Source: Latrodectus hesperus
Taxonomy: Eukaryota; Arthropoda; Arachnida; Araneae; Theridiidae
DNA: 64,000 nucleotides
Reading direction: 5' to 3'
Assembly (NCBI GenBank): GCA_037975125.1
Contig: CM075862.1
Location: forward strand, 77,109,960 to 77,173,959
The position numbers and the translations under genes are program-made. Below the pieces are notes generated by a model. That model had not been told where the DNA came from and searched no databases. It saw only the letters and a program-made list of their open reading frames with translations. Each line of letters begins with the position of its first letter. The stretch's first letter is position 1. This document shows, piece by piece, positions 47,106-59,445 of the stretch.

Positions 47106-48789
47106 AAAAATCATTGCGCATAATTATAGAAACTAGTGCATAAACAAATATCACAACGTCAAAATTTTATAAAAATCTTCATCAAATATGTGTACTATTA
47201 ATATTTAAATTTAATATTAACTGATGTAAAGGATATTTTTAAATTCAAATAAAGCAATGAAATAGGATAGTAAAATAATCTAACTGGATTAGGACCCAAA
47301 ATTAAAGTTGACTTCGAGCTATAACAAAATACGCTGACCGTGGAAGTTAAATCCTGAATCAAGCGTTACTATTCAGCTGCCTGTTCAACTCAGTTCAGAA
47401 TGTTAAGGTTTAAGCCCTTTTTTTAATGGAAAATTTTAAAAAAATGTAATAGAATGAGTAATTGAACACATAAATTTATATTTCCTCACTTAAAAAAAAT
47501 TTACAAATTTTAGTTACATTTATTTATTAAATTTTTTCAAATAAAAAGAATAAGTAGAACTTAAAAGTGCAATTCATTCACAACAACTGAACGGAAACAC
47601 TCCTTTTCAATATTTAACGGGGGAAAATACCAACGTAGAATCATGTTCAGCATAATGCAGTTGAAGATGCTCCGCGTTACAAACCCCAGTATCGGAAAAA
47701 GATCTCGGAATTTCGTAAATGCACTTTTGTTATTCTACGAAATGGAAAGTTACTCGACGAAATATTTTGCGATGACGTCTTGTAAATTAATTCTTTCCCA
47801 TGAACGGGGAAAATGTCAAATGGATTCTGATTTGGGAAATATGATTTTTTTTTTATGAAGAAATTTCATCTTTTACAAAATAGCTTCTTAAAGAAGATGA
47901 GCTTCTCTTATATCTTACAAACTTTTGTCTGAGACATTATACTTCCTCCGTACTATACACATACCTGCCAGCCTATTAGCAAAAATAAATAAATAAATAA
48001 AATAAATAAAAAAAATAAAAAAAGTAAAATAAATAATAATAATTAGTAGATTCTACTGATTTTGATGAAAAAAATCAGGTGACACTTACAAGCGACATTT
48101 TTGTTGAACGTTTAAAACGGTAGTATCGCAAAAAGACAATTTTTCTCTTTAGATTATACATTCAGAAAATGATTTATGCTGAACATATTTTGAGTTTTGA
48201 TCTTAATATTTGAATAAAATATTCATCAACCTTATAAAGGAACTATGAAAGACTAAAGAATATTCTACATGTAAAAAAATAAACATCAACGTTTATGTCG
48301 TAACATTTATTTAATAGGGCAACTTTTACTACATTAGTGCAATTTATAAATATTAAACTTATAAAATTATATGAAAACATAGTATACATTACTAAATAAA
48401 TTTAATTCAGTGACAAATACTTTTAAGAATATAAAAGAAAAAAAGACTTCTAAGAAATTATATATTAAATACTTTGTGCATAAAAACGTAAACATTGTAA
48501 ATTCGAATAACTCAAGGCAATTTTTTTTTCATACCTTGCTGACTTATCATTTTTTTAGAGAAATAAATTGATAAACAAATGTTCAAAACATTTTTCTTTA
48601 TTTTGAAAATATTTAGCTATAATTAAGCCTTTTAAAACAACTCAATAGACTTTTTTCCAGAAAAATTTCGGCTGTTATTAAGTTTTACACTGAAATTGCC
48701 AAAAATCAGTAGATTCTCATAAATTTTCGGGAAATCGAAATAAATAATAAAAAAATCAGGAGTTTCTCGATAGCATCAGTAGAGTTGTG

Positions 48790-48809
48790 TATATATATAT
48801 ATATATATA
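48790..48809. repeat. Short (TA)n tract
   Basis: About 20 bp. Confidence 0.85.
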
Positions 48810-50719
48810 AATATCAAAGCTGACATACCCAGAATTCACGATATTTTTTTTAAACAAAACAAGATTCACGAAAACTTCCCCTAGTGAATTCGGACTACAA
48901 CATTTAAAAATTGAACAACTCAAGCAATTTTTAAAAACTACTGGATGGCGGACCAGATAGCATTTAAATCAAACAATGGCAAAACAATAAAGTCAACAAA
49001 ACACAATGCACAATAACTCGCAATAAAAGAGAACCACAATTTGTCATCAATGCTTATTCAATTTTAATAACGCACATAAAAAAATAAGGAAAAAAAAATC
49101 GAAGTCATTTAGAGTCAAAAAACCCGAACGGAAAACTGATACATAAATATTCAAAACTTCGTCCTTTACTTCCTTCCAGATCGTTTGGAAAACGTGTGCG
49201 TCAGCGACGTCATAAAATTCATTTCGGAGTCATTACGTCTTACCCTAGCAAATTCCGAGGCACCTTTTCCGAGAAAAAAGAACCATAAAGGGTTGGTTTC
49301 AGGGGAATGGGAACAAGCAGAATAGGTTCTGGTAATTCAACCCTACAGAAATAGAATGGACCTTTTTTCCATATTAAATAGATCAATAATTCCTAGCCCA
49401 TTAAAGGGGGGAAAAACAGTTGTTATGCAGAGAGAGTGGTTCTTTTTCTGGAGGACACGCGATACAGGAAACTGAGCGGATATTGAACTTCTATTGAGCA
49501 CCGCCCAGAGAGAAGGAATCGTGCAGAAACGATTTTAGAATTTATTTTAAAGTTGAGCAAAAGAGAGAAAGTGTTATTTTTTCGCCCAACACACATTTGT
49601 AGACGGTTTATTCAAAATATAAACAAGTATTTCAATAAATTTTAAAAATTATATCTTTGATTATTTTAATTTGTAGAAATTATAAGATATTTTTATAGTC
49701 AGACGACAAGAAAAATAAACTTTACCACTACAGTTAGAAAAATTGTTGAATAAAACCATATTAACACAGAAAAAATTACGATGGTAATAAAGCGTCATTT
49801 TTCGTTAAACATTTATTATTATATTTCAATCAATAAAAAATTTTTCTGTTTAATTATTTTCAGCTTTTTCTAAAGAACCATAGCAGTCAAATCTTATTTC
49901 ATGTTATTCATACTATATTAAATCTTATTAACGTCATGTTTTTCAGGTGCTAAATACTAAGATTGATACGCTAGACAGCTTACTATCACATTTTGTACAA
50001 AAATGCTAAATTTAGATACGGACTCATAGCTTAAAGTGGTTTCACAGTTGCTAATAACAAATACGCTCGACGTGGGGACCGAATCCATAAACTAATGAAT
50101 TGGAGGCTAGGGTGGTTATCATTTAGCTTAAGTAAGCTGTTGACAAATTACCAATAATTTCAAGCAGAAAAAAGTACTAGGTAACACAACCAGAACTTAC
50201 ATGTGTTTGAAAAACTGAAATGATAACAATGAAATTTATGTCTACTAAGACATCATACAAAAATAATCATTAAATAACAATTAAAAAATAAGGAATGACT
50301 TAGTTATCTGATATTAATTAGTTAAAATTATATTAACATAAAGAAACAGATATCTGTTACACAATGTCAGGTGTATGTCTAACATCGACTGAGTACAAAA
50401 TGGGTTATAATTATAATCGTAAATTTAAAGTAAAATGATTTTCATGAAAAATTTAGTAAGCAATGAAAGTGATTATTGTTGTTTGTAAAGACTATTTTAA
50501 AAATAAAATAATAAAATCGGTAAAATTTGGCTGATTCGTTGCATAAAAATCGCGGAAAAGATTTGGTTAAATGTTTAAGTAGTGAATAAGAATAAAAAAT
50601 AAACAAACATATAAACAAGTAAAATATTTCACCCATTAATTGTAACACTCGCGATTGACAAGGGCTGTATTTTCTAAAAATTTCTGATTTAACGCGTGCA
50701 AGGAATACCAGAAAAAAAT

Positions 50720-50976
50720 GCCGCCCATATTGTCTAGTGGTCAGCGTGCCCTGACTGCGGACATGGATGTCCTGGACGTACTTTTTCTCTCTCTGTCTAT
50801 CCTGTCTTTGTCCTTTCCTTGTATGAATGTGTTGTGAATGGTTGCCTACCCTATAAACGGGTCCCAATGGCATGTGTGCACTCAGGAAGTCGGACTCCAC
50901 ACCAAAATATGGTTCAGTTGGAAAAGTGGAGCAGCGCACCCCATGTTGCCAGCCTGGCTGGCACACGACAACAACT
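50720..50976 (+). mobile_element. SINE family B with B-box deletion and 10-bp TSD
   Basis: The head starts GCCGCCCATATTGTCTAGTG. The segment with GGTTCGAATCCCGG is missing: the sequence goes from GTCCTGG straight to ACGTACTTT. The body and tail (GGCACACGACAACAAC) are intact. The TSD AGAAAAAAAT at 50710-50719 and 50977-50986 is perfect. Confidence 0.9.
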
Positions 50977-50986
50977 AGAAAAAAAT

Positions 50987-51908
50987 AACGTCATAATGAT
51001 TTCAAATCAATTTCGTTCGTAGATAAATTACACTGTCCTCATTTGATTGTTAAACTGACAAACTGAATTACAGGGGAAAAAAATTAACATTTGACGAATA
51101 ATAAAAATCGCGTAAAAAATAGATTACAAAAAGCAATTCACAATAGATTTAAAAAACAAACGAAAAAACTTGTCATTAATTTTTTCCAGTAAAAAAATTG
51201 GAAAATCTTTTTGCCGTTTCTTGCCATAAAATCAGAAATTAATCATTAAAAAAAACCAACAATTAAAAGATCTAAAATTAAAAACGTCATTCATTTCAAC
51301 AAATATTGAAATAAAAAAAATTTAAAATAAAAATTAAAGTAAAAAAACTGATAGCACTGAGAAAATTGCAACGAATCAGTAAATATGCACAGTGGCATTC
51401 AGCGCAGTCATATGTGCTCAATAACCTAATAAATGACCACAGTAGTTTGTGGAATGAGGATCCAGAGATGGGTTGGCGCAATCCGAAACTAATGGATTGC
51501 ACTCATAAATCAAATCATATCAGTCCCTGACAATGCACTCATAAGCGAAACTCGCACGCATACATTAGTGGCAATCCATCGAAAGAAACTATGGGAGAGA
51601 TGCGTAACATATATCTCGTCAATATGGGGGAAGCCTCAAATCCTTCTTGTCAAATTATTTTGCATGAAAAACACACAAATATTAATTTCCTTATTGTCAA
51701 TGATATAGTTACAAATTTAAGATGTTATAAATACAATTCAAGCGAATTGGATTTAAAATTATTAACTTTTATTTATCAATATTTATTAATGGTATTAAAA
51801 TTTCCATTCTTAAAAATTGAATGTATGATTTTATTTATCGTATACACAAAACCAGTCGCTGAGCTAGCAGCTGAATAGTTGGCCCGCAAACCTTCAAATA
51901 AACAGTTC
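50987..51908. other. AT-rich DNA without a recognisable gene
   Basis: The 95-codon plus ORF at 51591-51878 has no recognised motif. Confidence 0.5.
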
Positions 51909-51920
51909 AAGGGTTCGATT

Positions 51921-52189
51921 AGCCGCCCAACCTCTCTAGTGGTCAGCGTGCCTGACTGCGGATAGGGAGGTTCTGGGTTTGAATCCCGGTTCGGGTATGG
52001 ATGTACTTTCTCTCTCTATCTATCTTATCCTATCCTTGTATGAATGAGTTGTGAATGGTTGCCTACCCTATAAACGAGCACCATGCATGTATTGAGGAAG
52101 TCGGACTCCACACCTAAATATGGTTCAGTTGGAAAAGTGGAGTAACGCACCCCGTAATGCCAATCTAGCTGGCACACGACAGCAACAAC
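51921..52189 (+). mobile_element. SINE family B, full-length with 12-bp TSD
   Basis: Head CTAGTGGTCAGCGTGCC (51938), B box GGTTTGAATCCCGG (51976), tail GGCACACGACAGCAACAAC. The flanks AAGGGTTCGATT (51909-51920) and AAGGGTTTGATT (52190-52201) differ at one base. Confidence 0.92.
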
Positions 52190-52205
52190 AAGGGTTTGAT
52201 TGCGA

Positions 52206-52424
52206 CGTTAGGTATTATTGTTGTTATACCAGCATGCTTTCCATGTATCTAACCCTAAATTGTGCTCTACTAGTTAGATAGAAGCAGCCGGGAGGAGTCT
52301 TCGTGATTTTGCAGCAAATACCAAGCAGAAGACTCCCAATACTTGGCCTGACCCCCCCCCCTCGAAGAAGTATCATATCACTTGGAAGACATTGCGCCCC
52401 GCACAGTTTTATGTTTTGATCATT
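52206..52424 (-). mobile_element. SINE family D, older 5'-truncated copy
   Basis: The minus strand matches the body of the SINE-D copy at 55135: AATGTCTTCCAAGTGATATG, AAAATCACGAAGACTCC and a tail AAGCATGCTGGTATAACAAC. It carries a C9 run near 52352 and scattered differences. It lies next to a SINE-B copy. Confidence 0.75.
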
Positions 52425-54534
52425 CATGTACTGAGATGGCTAGATTATGATTAGCATGCAGGGTTTCAGTTCAACAATTTTTGAATGAATGCAGTGAAAT
52501 CGAAATCTATTTTAAATCGTATGTCCATGTCAAAATAGCTTTTCTGAGTGAAAAATAGCTACATAAATATAAGTGAAGTTCAGACAGTAAAGTTTTCAAC
52601 TTTAAAGCAAAACCAGGAAAAAAAATGAAGAAAAGATTTGAAAAATTTAAATCGTCCTTACAAATTTAAACTAATCATGAAGTGGATGTTTTGTAACGTC
52701 TTTCATTTTGATTTTTCTGCTGTTCTATTGTCAAGGTATTAAAGACTTGAATAATCGGAAAAGGATTTCTTAAACCTTATATAAGAAATCGTTTTATTAA
52801 CAAAATGAACACCACCTTGTTTCGTGTAGCTCGAAGAATGCGATTCGAAGGTAGGCAGAAAATTCGTCGACAAGTCAGATTTACAATAGCGTCCTCAATA
52901 CGATGTGACGTAAATGTAACGTTATTTGACGTCATCGATATTTTAAACCAATGAGAATCGTAATAAAATAGCGTACTCAGTATCTCAACTGTAACAAAAG
53001 AAACAACCGTTTTAAGTATTAAAAAAAATTATCTTTAAAAATTATACAATAATGAGACACGGGTTTTTAGGCATCTCATATGATTTTACATTGTTCATTT
53101 TTTCACGAAGATCGCCACAGATATGAATTAGTTTTCTTAATCATTTTGAAATTTAATAAAGTACTTCCGTTCAAAAAAATTAAACAAAAATTATAAAAAT
53201 TGATCACACATGTTATTAGAATTTCAAGTTTTAATCAAGTCTTGTTTAATTCAAATATAGGTCTTGGCTTTGTCACGAGTTACAACAACGAACTTCATCA
53301 GCATTACGTTTGAATAAGCAGCGTGGATCATCCAAGATGGACGTACTTGAGACGACAGACGAAGTATAATGCAAATTTTATTAAAAATCAAAGAAGCCCA
53401 TCGAAATGAATGAATTGAAAAAAAATGAGATTAATAGAAAAAACAATGTTCCAAACAGAAAACAACGAATAAGAAGATAAAAAACTACAAGTTCAATTTT
53501 TCAGCATTATGTATTTTTTTTTTTCAAATTAATCATTTCGAAGGTGGGGTGAGGAGAAAAAAGTTTAAAATAAGCACTCGTGACAGCACCTGCCAAAACG
53601 ATACGATACGCGCTTTTTCGGAAAGAATTATCCCGTGTTGCCATTTGCGCAGACGCAATTAGTCAAAAAATTGCAACCATTAATTTCCCGCGTCAGTTGA
53701 ACAGGCTCGGCATTGTCTACTCGGGTAAGAGGGGGTAGGGGGCAAAATATAAATAAAACGCCCGATGAAGAAAGACAATAACTAGAGGGTGCAGTTGGAG
53801 AAATAGAATCCACCAACATGACATGGAAGCTCAGGTAGGAAGCAAGAAACGCCATCACGAGTGCAGCAAGCGAGCGTAAATGTTCCAATCACGGGTCAGA
53901 CAAGGTCGTTTCCTTGTGTGACACTATAAGCAGGGAGAGTTAATTGTTTAGGCTGTTTTCAACCCTGCCGTGACAGTACGCCCGTCTGTCCATCTGTCTC
54001 GCCGCCTACTTTTTTTCTTGCTTTTTCTCTCCTCTCGCATATTTTTAAAGCCATTTTTATCATTTTGCTTTTTTTCTTCTTCTTTAGATACCTTGCCACT
54101 CTTTTGCGTCCGTGCCAGACGATGCGAAACGGCTTGTGAAGCTTTGCTCGCATTTTTTTGTCACCCTCTTTGTTTTTCATTCGTCACTTCCAAGATTTTT
54201 TTTTATCATTATTACAAGTTTCGTGCGTGTGATTTGCAAGCCTGCAGGTTATTTAAAGGATATACACACATATGTGTGTTCTTTGTATCACGTGAACCAT
54301 ATCACTTAACAATGTTTTTGCATGGAATGGTGTAATTTCCGCCTCGTTCGGCAAAATGATTCTAACAAAAAAAAAAAATACTTATCGTTCACTCACTTGC
54401 TACACACGAGGAAAAAAAAATTCTAGACGACAGAATTATAAATTCCAATTGAAATGAAATGATCTACTTACAAATTTCCTCTTTTGTGAATAAATTCAAA
54501 TTCAAAAAATATATTTCCTTATTCCTTATTAGGT
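52425..54534. other. Unique-looking DNA with a less AT-biased patch, no recognised gene
   Basis: Bases 53560-54340 have balanced composition and pyrimidine-rich runs. The ORFs there (53628-53888 minus; 53970-54335 plus) match no family I know. This could be a promoter-proximal or intronic region of a gene outside the window. Confidence 0.4.
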
Positions 54535-54596
54535 TTGCATTTGATTTGTCGTTCAACAATCATTTTTTACACACGAGGGCTGATTAGACCACTATC
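54535..54596 (-). mobile_element. SINE family H tail fragment
   Basis: TTGTCGTTCAACAATCATTT and ACACACGAGGGCTGATTAGA match the copy at 6166. It is cut off at the SINE-E copy that starts at 54597; the rest of H is not present beyond it. Confidence 0.7.
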
Positions 54597-55003
54597 TGTT
54601 GTTGTTGTTGTTTTCCTGTGACACTTGGACAAGCCAAGCTCGCTATGCCTTAGGCAGTGCGAATTAAGTCAATAGAGGGAGTCTTTCATTTGGATCAGAG
54701 CACCACGAAGGTGAAAATACGACTTTGCTCTTTTTTAAGGTGCCTCGTCATTTTGAACCACGGTCAGGTGACGAGGCCACACCTAAGCTAGCACCCTCCT
54801 CTCCACATCCACGCCACACCAGCGGAATGCCTTTGGATGTCACAGATGAACGTGGACACTTCCCCAACCCACATTGTTCCAGCAACCCAGTGAAGGAGAA
54901 TACACCGTGGTCACCCTCCCAACCACTGCCGCGGCAAATGCTGCTTCACTTTGCTGAGCTTACGGGAAGCGGCGTGAGGCTACTGAGCCACTGGAGCTCA
55001 AAT
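54597..55003 (-). mobile_element. SINE family E: 5S-rRNA-like head, family C tail
   Basis: Minus strand. The head (right end) reads, on the minus strand, TCAGCAAAGTGAAGCAGCAT and TTGGGAGGGTGACCACGG. The tail at the left is the C tail (GACACTTGGACAAGCCAAGC on the plus strand). Good agreement with 34672-35080 over about 400 bp defines the family. The plus ORF at 54725-55006 is antisense read-through. Confidence 0.85.
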
Positions 55004-55424
55004 TAACTATAATAACTCTAAATAAGTTCGAAGTAGAAATATACTTTATTTGCGCAAATTATGAAGACTATTTTAGCAGTATCTACTGCCTTGAGAATAA
55101 TTTAATTCAAACTTTCAACTGCATGTAATCAAACTAGGCCGCGGTAGCTTGGTTGGTTAGGGCGTTGAACTAATTATCGGAAGGTAGTGAGTTCGAAACC
55201 AATCGAAGATCCGTCGTGTTCACGACGGCTGGGGCACGTTAAAACTGGGTGTAGTCGCAATGTCCTCCAAGTGAAATGATACCTTTGGGGATGGCAGGCA
55301 AGTATTGGGGGTGGGTATTCTCCTTGGACCTGGCTTCAAAATCACGAAGACTCCAACCAGCTGCTTCTATATAACTGGTAGAGCCCAACTCAGGTCTTGG
55401 TACAGGGAAGCATGCTGGTGCAAC

Positions 55425-55961
55425 TGCAAAACCTTTTTGTGGGATCAATTTGAAGACCGCAAAAACCAATGTTCTTAGATGGGAAAAACGGAAGATGTAT
55501 GAAGCTTGGCTCAACACTCCTGGTCAAACCCACGCTAAAAGTATGATCTGTGGATCATCAGCGAGGATTGCCTCTGAAATTCTAAGATGATCTAGGCAGA
55601 AGATACGTTTAATCGTAGGCTTCATAACTGGGCACTACTATTTCAGAAAACACTTCCATAAAATGGGACTGTTTCAGCAAGACCCTATCAGCAGGAAATG
55701 TCATAAGCAAGAGAAAACGGCCAAGCATATCATTGACGAACGCGAGGCCCTTACCCTCCCTAGATGAACTTCTTTAGGCATCATCCATACTAGAGAGTTA
55801 CACCTAGACTCCATTAAAGGGTTATCGGACTTTATTAATAAAGTGGGTGACCCGAGCAACTGGAACTAGGAAACATTGGGTTTGGAGTTAATAGTACAAA
55901 ATGCTGATAAAAGCAGAGGTGCCCAATGACATACAAACCCAACTCTAAGAAGAAGAAGAAA
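55425..55961 (+). mobile_element. 5'-truncated LINE inserted in SINE D, 13-bp TSD
   Basis: Bounded by ATGCTGGTGCAAC at 55412-55424 and 55962-55974 (perfect). It ends in an AAGAAGAAGAA tail. Its strand is the same as the SINE's. Confidence 0.88.
55478..55869 (+). pseudogene. LINE ORF2 C-terminus (RNase H-type LINE)
   Basis: The frame reads WEKRKMYEAWLNTPGQTHAK, then SSARIASEILR, a stop, IRLIVGFITGHYYFRKHFHK, RKCHKQEKTAKHIIDERREA and finally LSDFINKVGDPSNWN with a TAG. The RKC...AKHI block corresponds to the Cys/His domain after RNase H in Jockey-like elements. Two in-frame TGA codons break it. Confidence 0.8.
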
Positions 55962-55990
55962 ATGCTGGTGCAACAACAACGTAATCTAAC

Positions 55991-57292
55991 AAAACTAAAC
56001 GTTTGGATTATCATATTCTAAAGAAAGACTTTTAAGATATCAGTACTAAGACAAATTAAAGTAATAACTGGATATAACAATGACACCTGGAATAATTATT
56101 TTAAAAATGGTAAAAACAATATGTATAAATACCTTGTATTTATCATGACGCGGAGGACAGTCCAGATCTTACAGATAATACGAAATGTTTGCTGATAACT
56201 GATAACAAACACCAATTTCACCCTTTAAAAAAGTATGATAAGCAAATATTCGTGACAAATTGAATGCATTAACAGGAAAAAAAATAATAATCGACAATTT
56301 ATTGTTGATCCTCGATGCAGGCAGGACAGTCACTCTCCAGATGCACGAAATCGTCACGGGCTTAATGCTTCAGCGAAATTGCAATTGTTTTCGTGTGGTG
56401 TGAAAATCACTGTACCATAATGCAACGCGACGCCAACCCCTCTCAGACGCGACGTCTCGGAGACATTTGTTGAAGTTGATGAACTCCTACGCCGAACTTT
56501 TTTTAGTCCTTTTTATAATAAGTCCTTTTTTATTATTATTTTTATAATATAAGTCCTTTTATTATTATAAAGGACTTATAATACTAATTTTATAATATAA
56601 GTCCTTTTTTATTATTATTTTAACGAATTCACAAACGAGCTAAAGAGTTTGTCGCTTATCTAAGTTATACACCATGAAATTTAAGTATCTGAATGAAGTG
56701 TGGCCAGAAGAAATGCAATCAGCACAAATGAAAAACTTTAAACTATTATTGACTCTTCCGTGTATTATTAAAAAGGAAAACACCAATACACAAAACTTAA
56801 AAAAAAGGCATTTTTTATTATTTTACATTAACATTCATAAGTGAAAGGATTTTAAGGTTTAGTTAGAATTTATAGATTTTTTGCTGAAATGAAATTGAAT
56901 GCATGACTTTACAACAATAAAAGAAAATATTTTTATTTCTGTCACAATATATTTTTTTAAAAAAAGGGGGGGACAGTTTTTTTTCCCAGCAGAATTGTGT
57001 GGCATTCAATATTAATACTTCGAATAAATTTATTTTAGGAAAAAAAAAGACTAAAATGTATCTAAAATAACCAAAACGTCAACTTTATTTACCAATTAAG
57101 AACATATAATTGCCTAAATGACATTTAGATCCTGTCCGACTGCAAAAGCTGACTCAGCACTTGGCCAACTGGCACTCAGTGAATGAAAATATATTTTGAG
57201 AAAACCCGTCTCTTTTCTCAGCCGATCTACCTGGATACCCTCGCCTTCGAGGATAATGGGATCGCGGGCACCTTAGCCAAAGCGGATGCCTT
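55991..57292. other. AT-rich DNA without a recognisable gene
   Basis: Contains the AGTCCTTTT repeat cluster (56505-56609) and a G-rich run after A7 near 56959-56973. The 3' UTR of the LINE at 57293 probably reaches to about 57130. Confidence 0.5.
56505..56609. repeat. AGTCCTTTT repeat cluster with 12-bp hairpin
   Basis: AGTCCTTTT occurs at 56505, 56521, 56552 and 56600, with an inverted AAAGGACTT at 56569. TATAAGTCCTTT (56548-56559) and AAAGGACTTATA (56569-56580) form a perfect 12-bp stem with a 9-nt loop. Confidence 0.85.
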
Positions 57293-58126
57293 TCATTGCT
57301 TTCTGCTCGGTTTACTCGCTTTGGAATTCTTCGCAATCGCTAAAAGCAGAAATCGAATCACTTGACTCATTGGAATGTCGTCCGACACAATGAACATGAT
57401 CCTTTTCAAGATCAACCCATTGCGCCGGTCCAAGACGGTACTCAAGCTTTCGCTATCGTACACCAGTTTGCTCTTTTCTTCCGCGGTCCTGGTACAAGAC
57501 AGCACGAAGTGGAGGCAATCCCCCACCACATTGCATGAGCGACATAGCTCACTGATCGGATACCCTCGCTTATGAAGATATTCCGGTACACGTCCGTGTC
57601 CAGTCGCTATTTGGGCTATGATAGCATTTCCGAAAGCTCTTTTTTCGGACACTGTTTCAAAGAATCTGAAGGTCTGGCGACCAACATCTTCGCTTTCCCA
57701 CCTCAGCTGCCATACACGCAGTGCTTCTTTATGCAGCACAATAAGAAGGTGCGACCTTGGACGTGACAGGTCCAGCGTTGGCTCTGGTAATTTCGCAGCC
57801 TCTTTGGCCAGTTCATCAGCTCTTTCGTTTCCGAAAGTACCAGCATGAGCACGTACATAATGCAGATATATCTCTCTATCACTAGTAGCTTTCCGGTAAG
57901 AGTCATTTACCTTGTTAACCAAGATGTTTCGGTTGTTTGGATCGGCCAGGGAGTAAAGGGAGGACAACGAGTCACTGTATATATGACAAGTGCTGTTGCC
58001 CGGTCTATCTTTGAGCCATTCCAGTGCCAGTCCCAGCGCCGATATTTCCGCCTGAAAGACAGAATTTTCGTCACCGAGTCTAGCACCGAGTGTGACAATC
58101 TCTTGCCTAAAGTAAAAGATTAGTGA
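57293..58126 (-). pseudogene. LINE RNase H and C-terminal domain
   Basis: The frame is open over about 275 codons. FRQEIVTLGARLGDENSVFQ leads to AEISALGLALEWLKDRPG (catalytic Glu), HIYSDSLSSLYSL (Asp), then VRAHAGTFGNERADELAKEA (His and last Asp). The C-terminal Cys/His block follows: VPEYLHKRGYPISELCRSC, then CLHFVLSCTRT. The end is KASKPSRKQ with TGA at about 57293. The first RNase H Asp (YTDGS) lies beyond the truncated 5' end, where a SINE-C fragment abuts. The frame has no stop, so this is one of the younger LINE pieces. Confidence 0.9.
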
Positions 58127-58130
58127 ACAC

Positions 58131-58293
58131 TACGCTGCCATCTATCGGAAGAGTTTAGAACAAAGTCGTACTTTCACCTTCGTGGTGCTCTGGTTAAATG
58201 AGACGCACCCTACTGACTTAAATTCGCGTAGCCAACGGCAAGTGGACTTTGGCTTGTCCAAATGTCATAAGTAGCAACAACAAGTAACAACAC
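58131..58293 (+). mobile_element. SINE family C 3' fragment
   Basis: Starts CTGCCATCTATCGGAAGAG and ends CATAAGTAGCAACAACAAG. The head and proximal body are missing. It abuts the broken 5' end of the minus-strand LINE. Confidence 0.85.
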
Positions 58294-58561
58294 CAGGTAT
58301 GATAGTTTCCTTATATCCTCTAGCTGTACATTCGGCAAAATAGTTATCTATTTTTGTCCATATCTGTGGCATTTCAAGGTGTGAAACCTACAGCCTACCA
58401 CGGTACCAGGCATTTTCGACATACGAAGTCTGGAAGCTTTGCTGAATAGGAAGAATGCAAATTACACGGAGGAACCTATGGATTATTTTCCAGAAATTAT
58501 TTTGATATATAAATACAGGGATAGTGTTAAAATTTTAGTTGGGCATATTTTGACACTGAAT

Positions 58562-58886
58562 AGAGTACGATCTAGTTGATTAGGGTGTCATCCTCATTGT
58601 CAGAAAGTAGTGAGTTCGAATACCGACTAAACCGAAAATCCGCCATGTTCACTAAAGACGGGTGAGAGACATTAAGTGGATCGTAATTGCATTGTCCTCC
58701 AAGTGAAATGATACCTTTGGAGTAGGCACGAAGAGATTCCCACGAATTTTGAAGCAATGGAATTTACTCCATGTAAAATAACAAATCTTGGATGGCATCG
58801 CAAGCATTTGCAAGTCTTCTGCTGGGTCCCTGCTTCTAAACTACTGGCAAAATCCCAACTCAGAGCAGAGAAGTATGCTTGTCCTC
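58562..58886 (+). mobile_element. SINE family D, diverged copy
   Basis: The head-like AGAGTACGATCTAGTTGATT and GTGAGTTCGAATACCG (B box near 58609), body GTCCTCCAAGTGAAATGATA, and end CAGAGAAGTATGCTTGTCC. Clearly related to 55135-55424 but with many changes. Confidence 0.78.
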
Positions 58887-59067
58887 ATTCGCTTGTACCG
58901 CAAGTGGACAATTTAACTGTTGGAGGCTGCTGTAAGGTTTTTTTTTTATTTATTCATTGTGCATTTTATATGTTCCAATACCGCTTTCAATCGATAAAGA
59001 AATTGTATTTGCTAGCCACAAGGGAATTGAACAAACAGCAACATTTCCTGTTGCGCAACTACAGTAG

Positions 59068-59245
59068 GGTTTGGTTTGTTTGTAACTCAAGTCACTCATT
59101 GTAAACAAAGACTAATTCGAAATGCCTTTCAGTTTATAGTGGACTCCGAATCACTACAAAGAACCAAGCCGGAGGTGAGAATCTAACCCACGAATAGTCG
59201 AGTTGAAGACTAGAGAACGATCCAATCATCTGCTAGCTTGGTCAA
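59068..59245 (-). mobile_element. SINE family H, older copy
   Basis: Co-linear with 6166-6343 (TTTGTTTGTAACTCAAGTCA; GTGGACTCCGAATCACTACA; AATCTAACCCACGAAT). The B box is degraded. Confidence 0.75.
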
Positions 59246-59445
59246 CTACGGTTGCGATTGAGTTAGGGACTCTTCACTATGAAGAATATGGTTCTACAAC
59301 TAAGTCACGATGAGTTCTTAATTGGCTATGCATGGAAAACTTTCAAATGTCCACTACTACTACAAATGCTGCAGATGTTACATATGCTACACAAATGCTA
59401 CATTTTACTACAAATGCTGCAGATAGTATTATATTCAATCCGTAT

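Larger units (their letters stand above)
46675..50709. other. AT-rich DNA without a recognisable gene
   Basis: 4 kb with only small features: a 43-bp tandem duplication (47020-47105), A-rich simple runs (47976-48045), a short (TA)n (48790-48809), and a more balanced patch at 49180-49340. No coding match. Confidence 0.55.
55135..55980 (+). mobile_element. SINE family D, split by a LINE insertion
   Basis: The tRNA-like head starts GGCCGCGGTAGCTTGGTTGG, with a B-box-like GAGTTCGAAACC (55189). The body runs AATGTCCTCCAAGTGAAATG to ACAGGGAAGCATGCTGGTG and ends TGCAACAACAAC after 55961. The flanks GTAATCAAAC (55125-55134) and GTAATCTAAC (55981-55990) are a 9/10 TSD. A 537-bp LINE piece lies inside it. 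Confidence 0.83.

Noticed and set aside
53628..53888. Possible secreted protein, hydrophobic N-terminus
   Set aside because: No family match, no homologous frame, and the hydrophobic run is expected by chance from this composition.
54725..55006. 93-codon GC-rich ORF
   Set aside because: Antisense through the head of SINE E; the other E copy does not preserve the frame.
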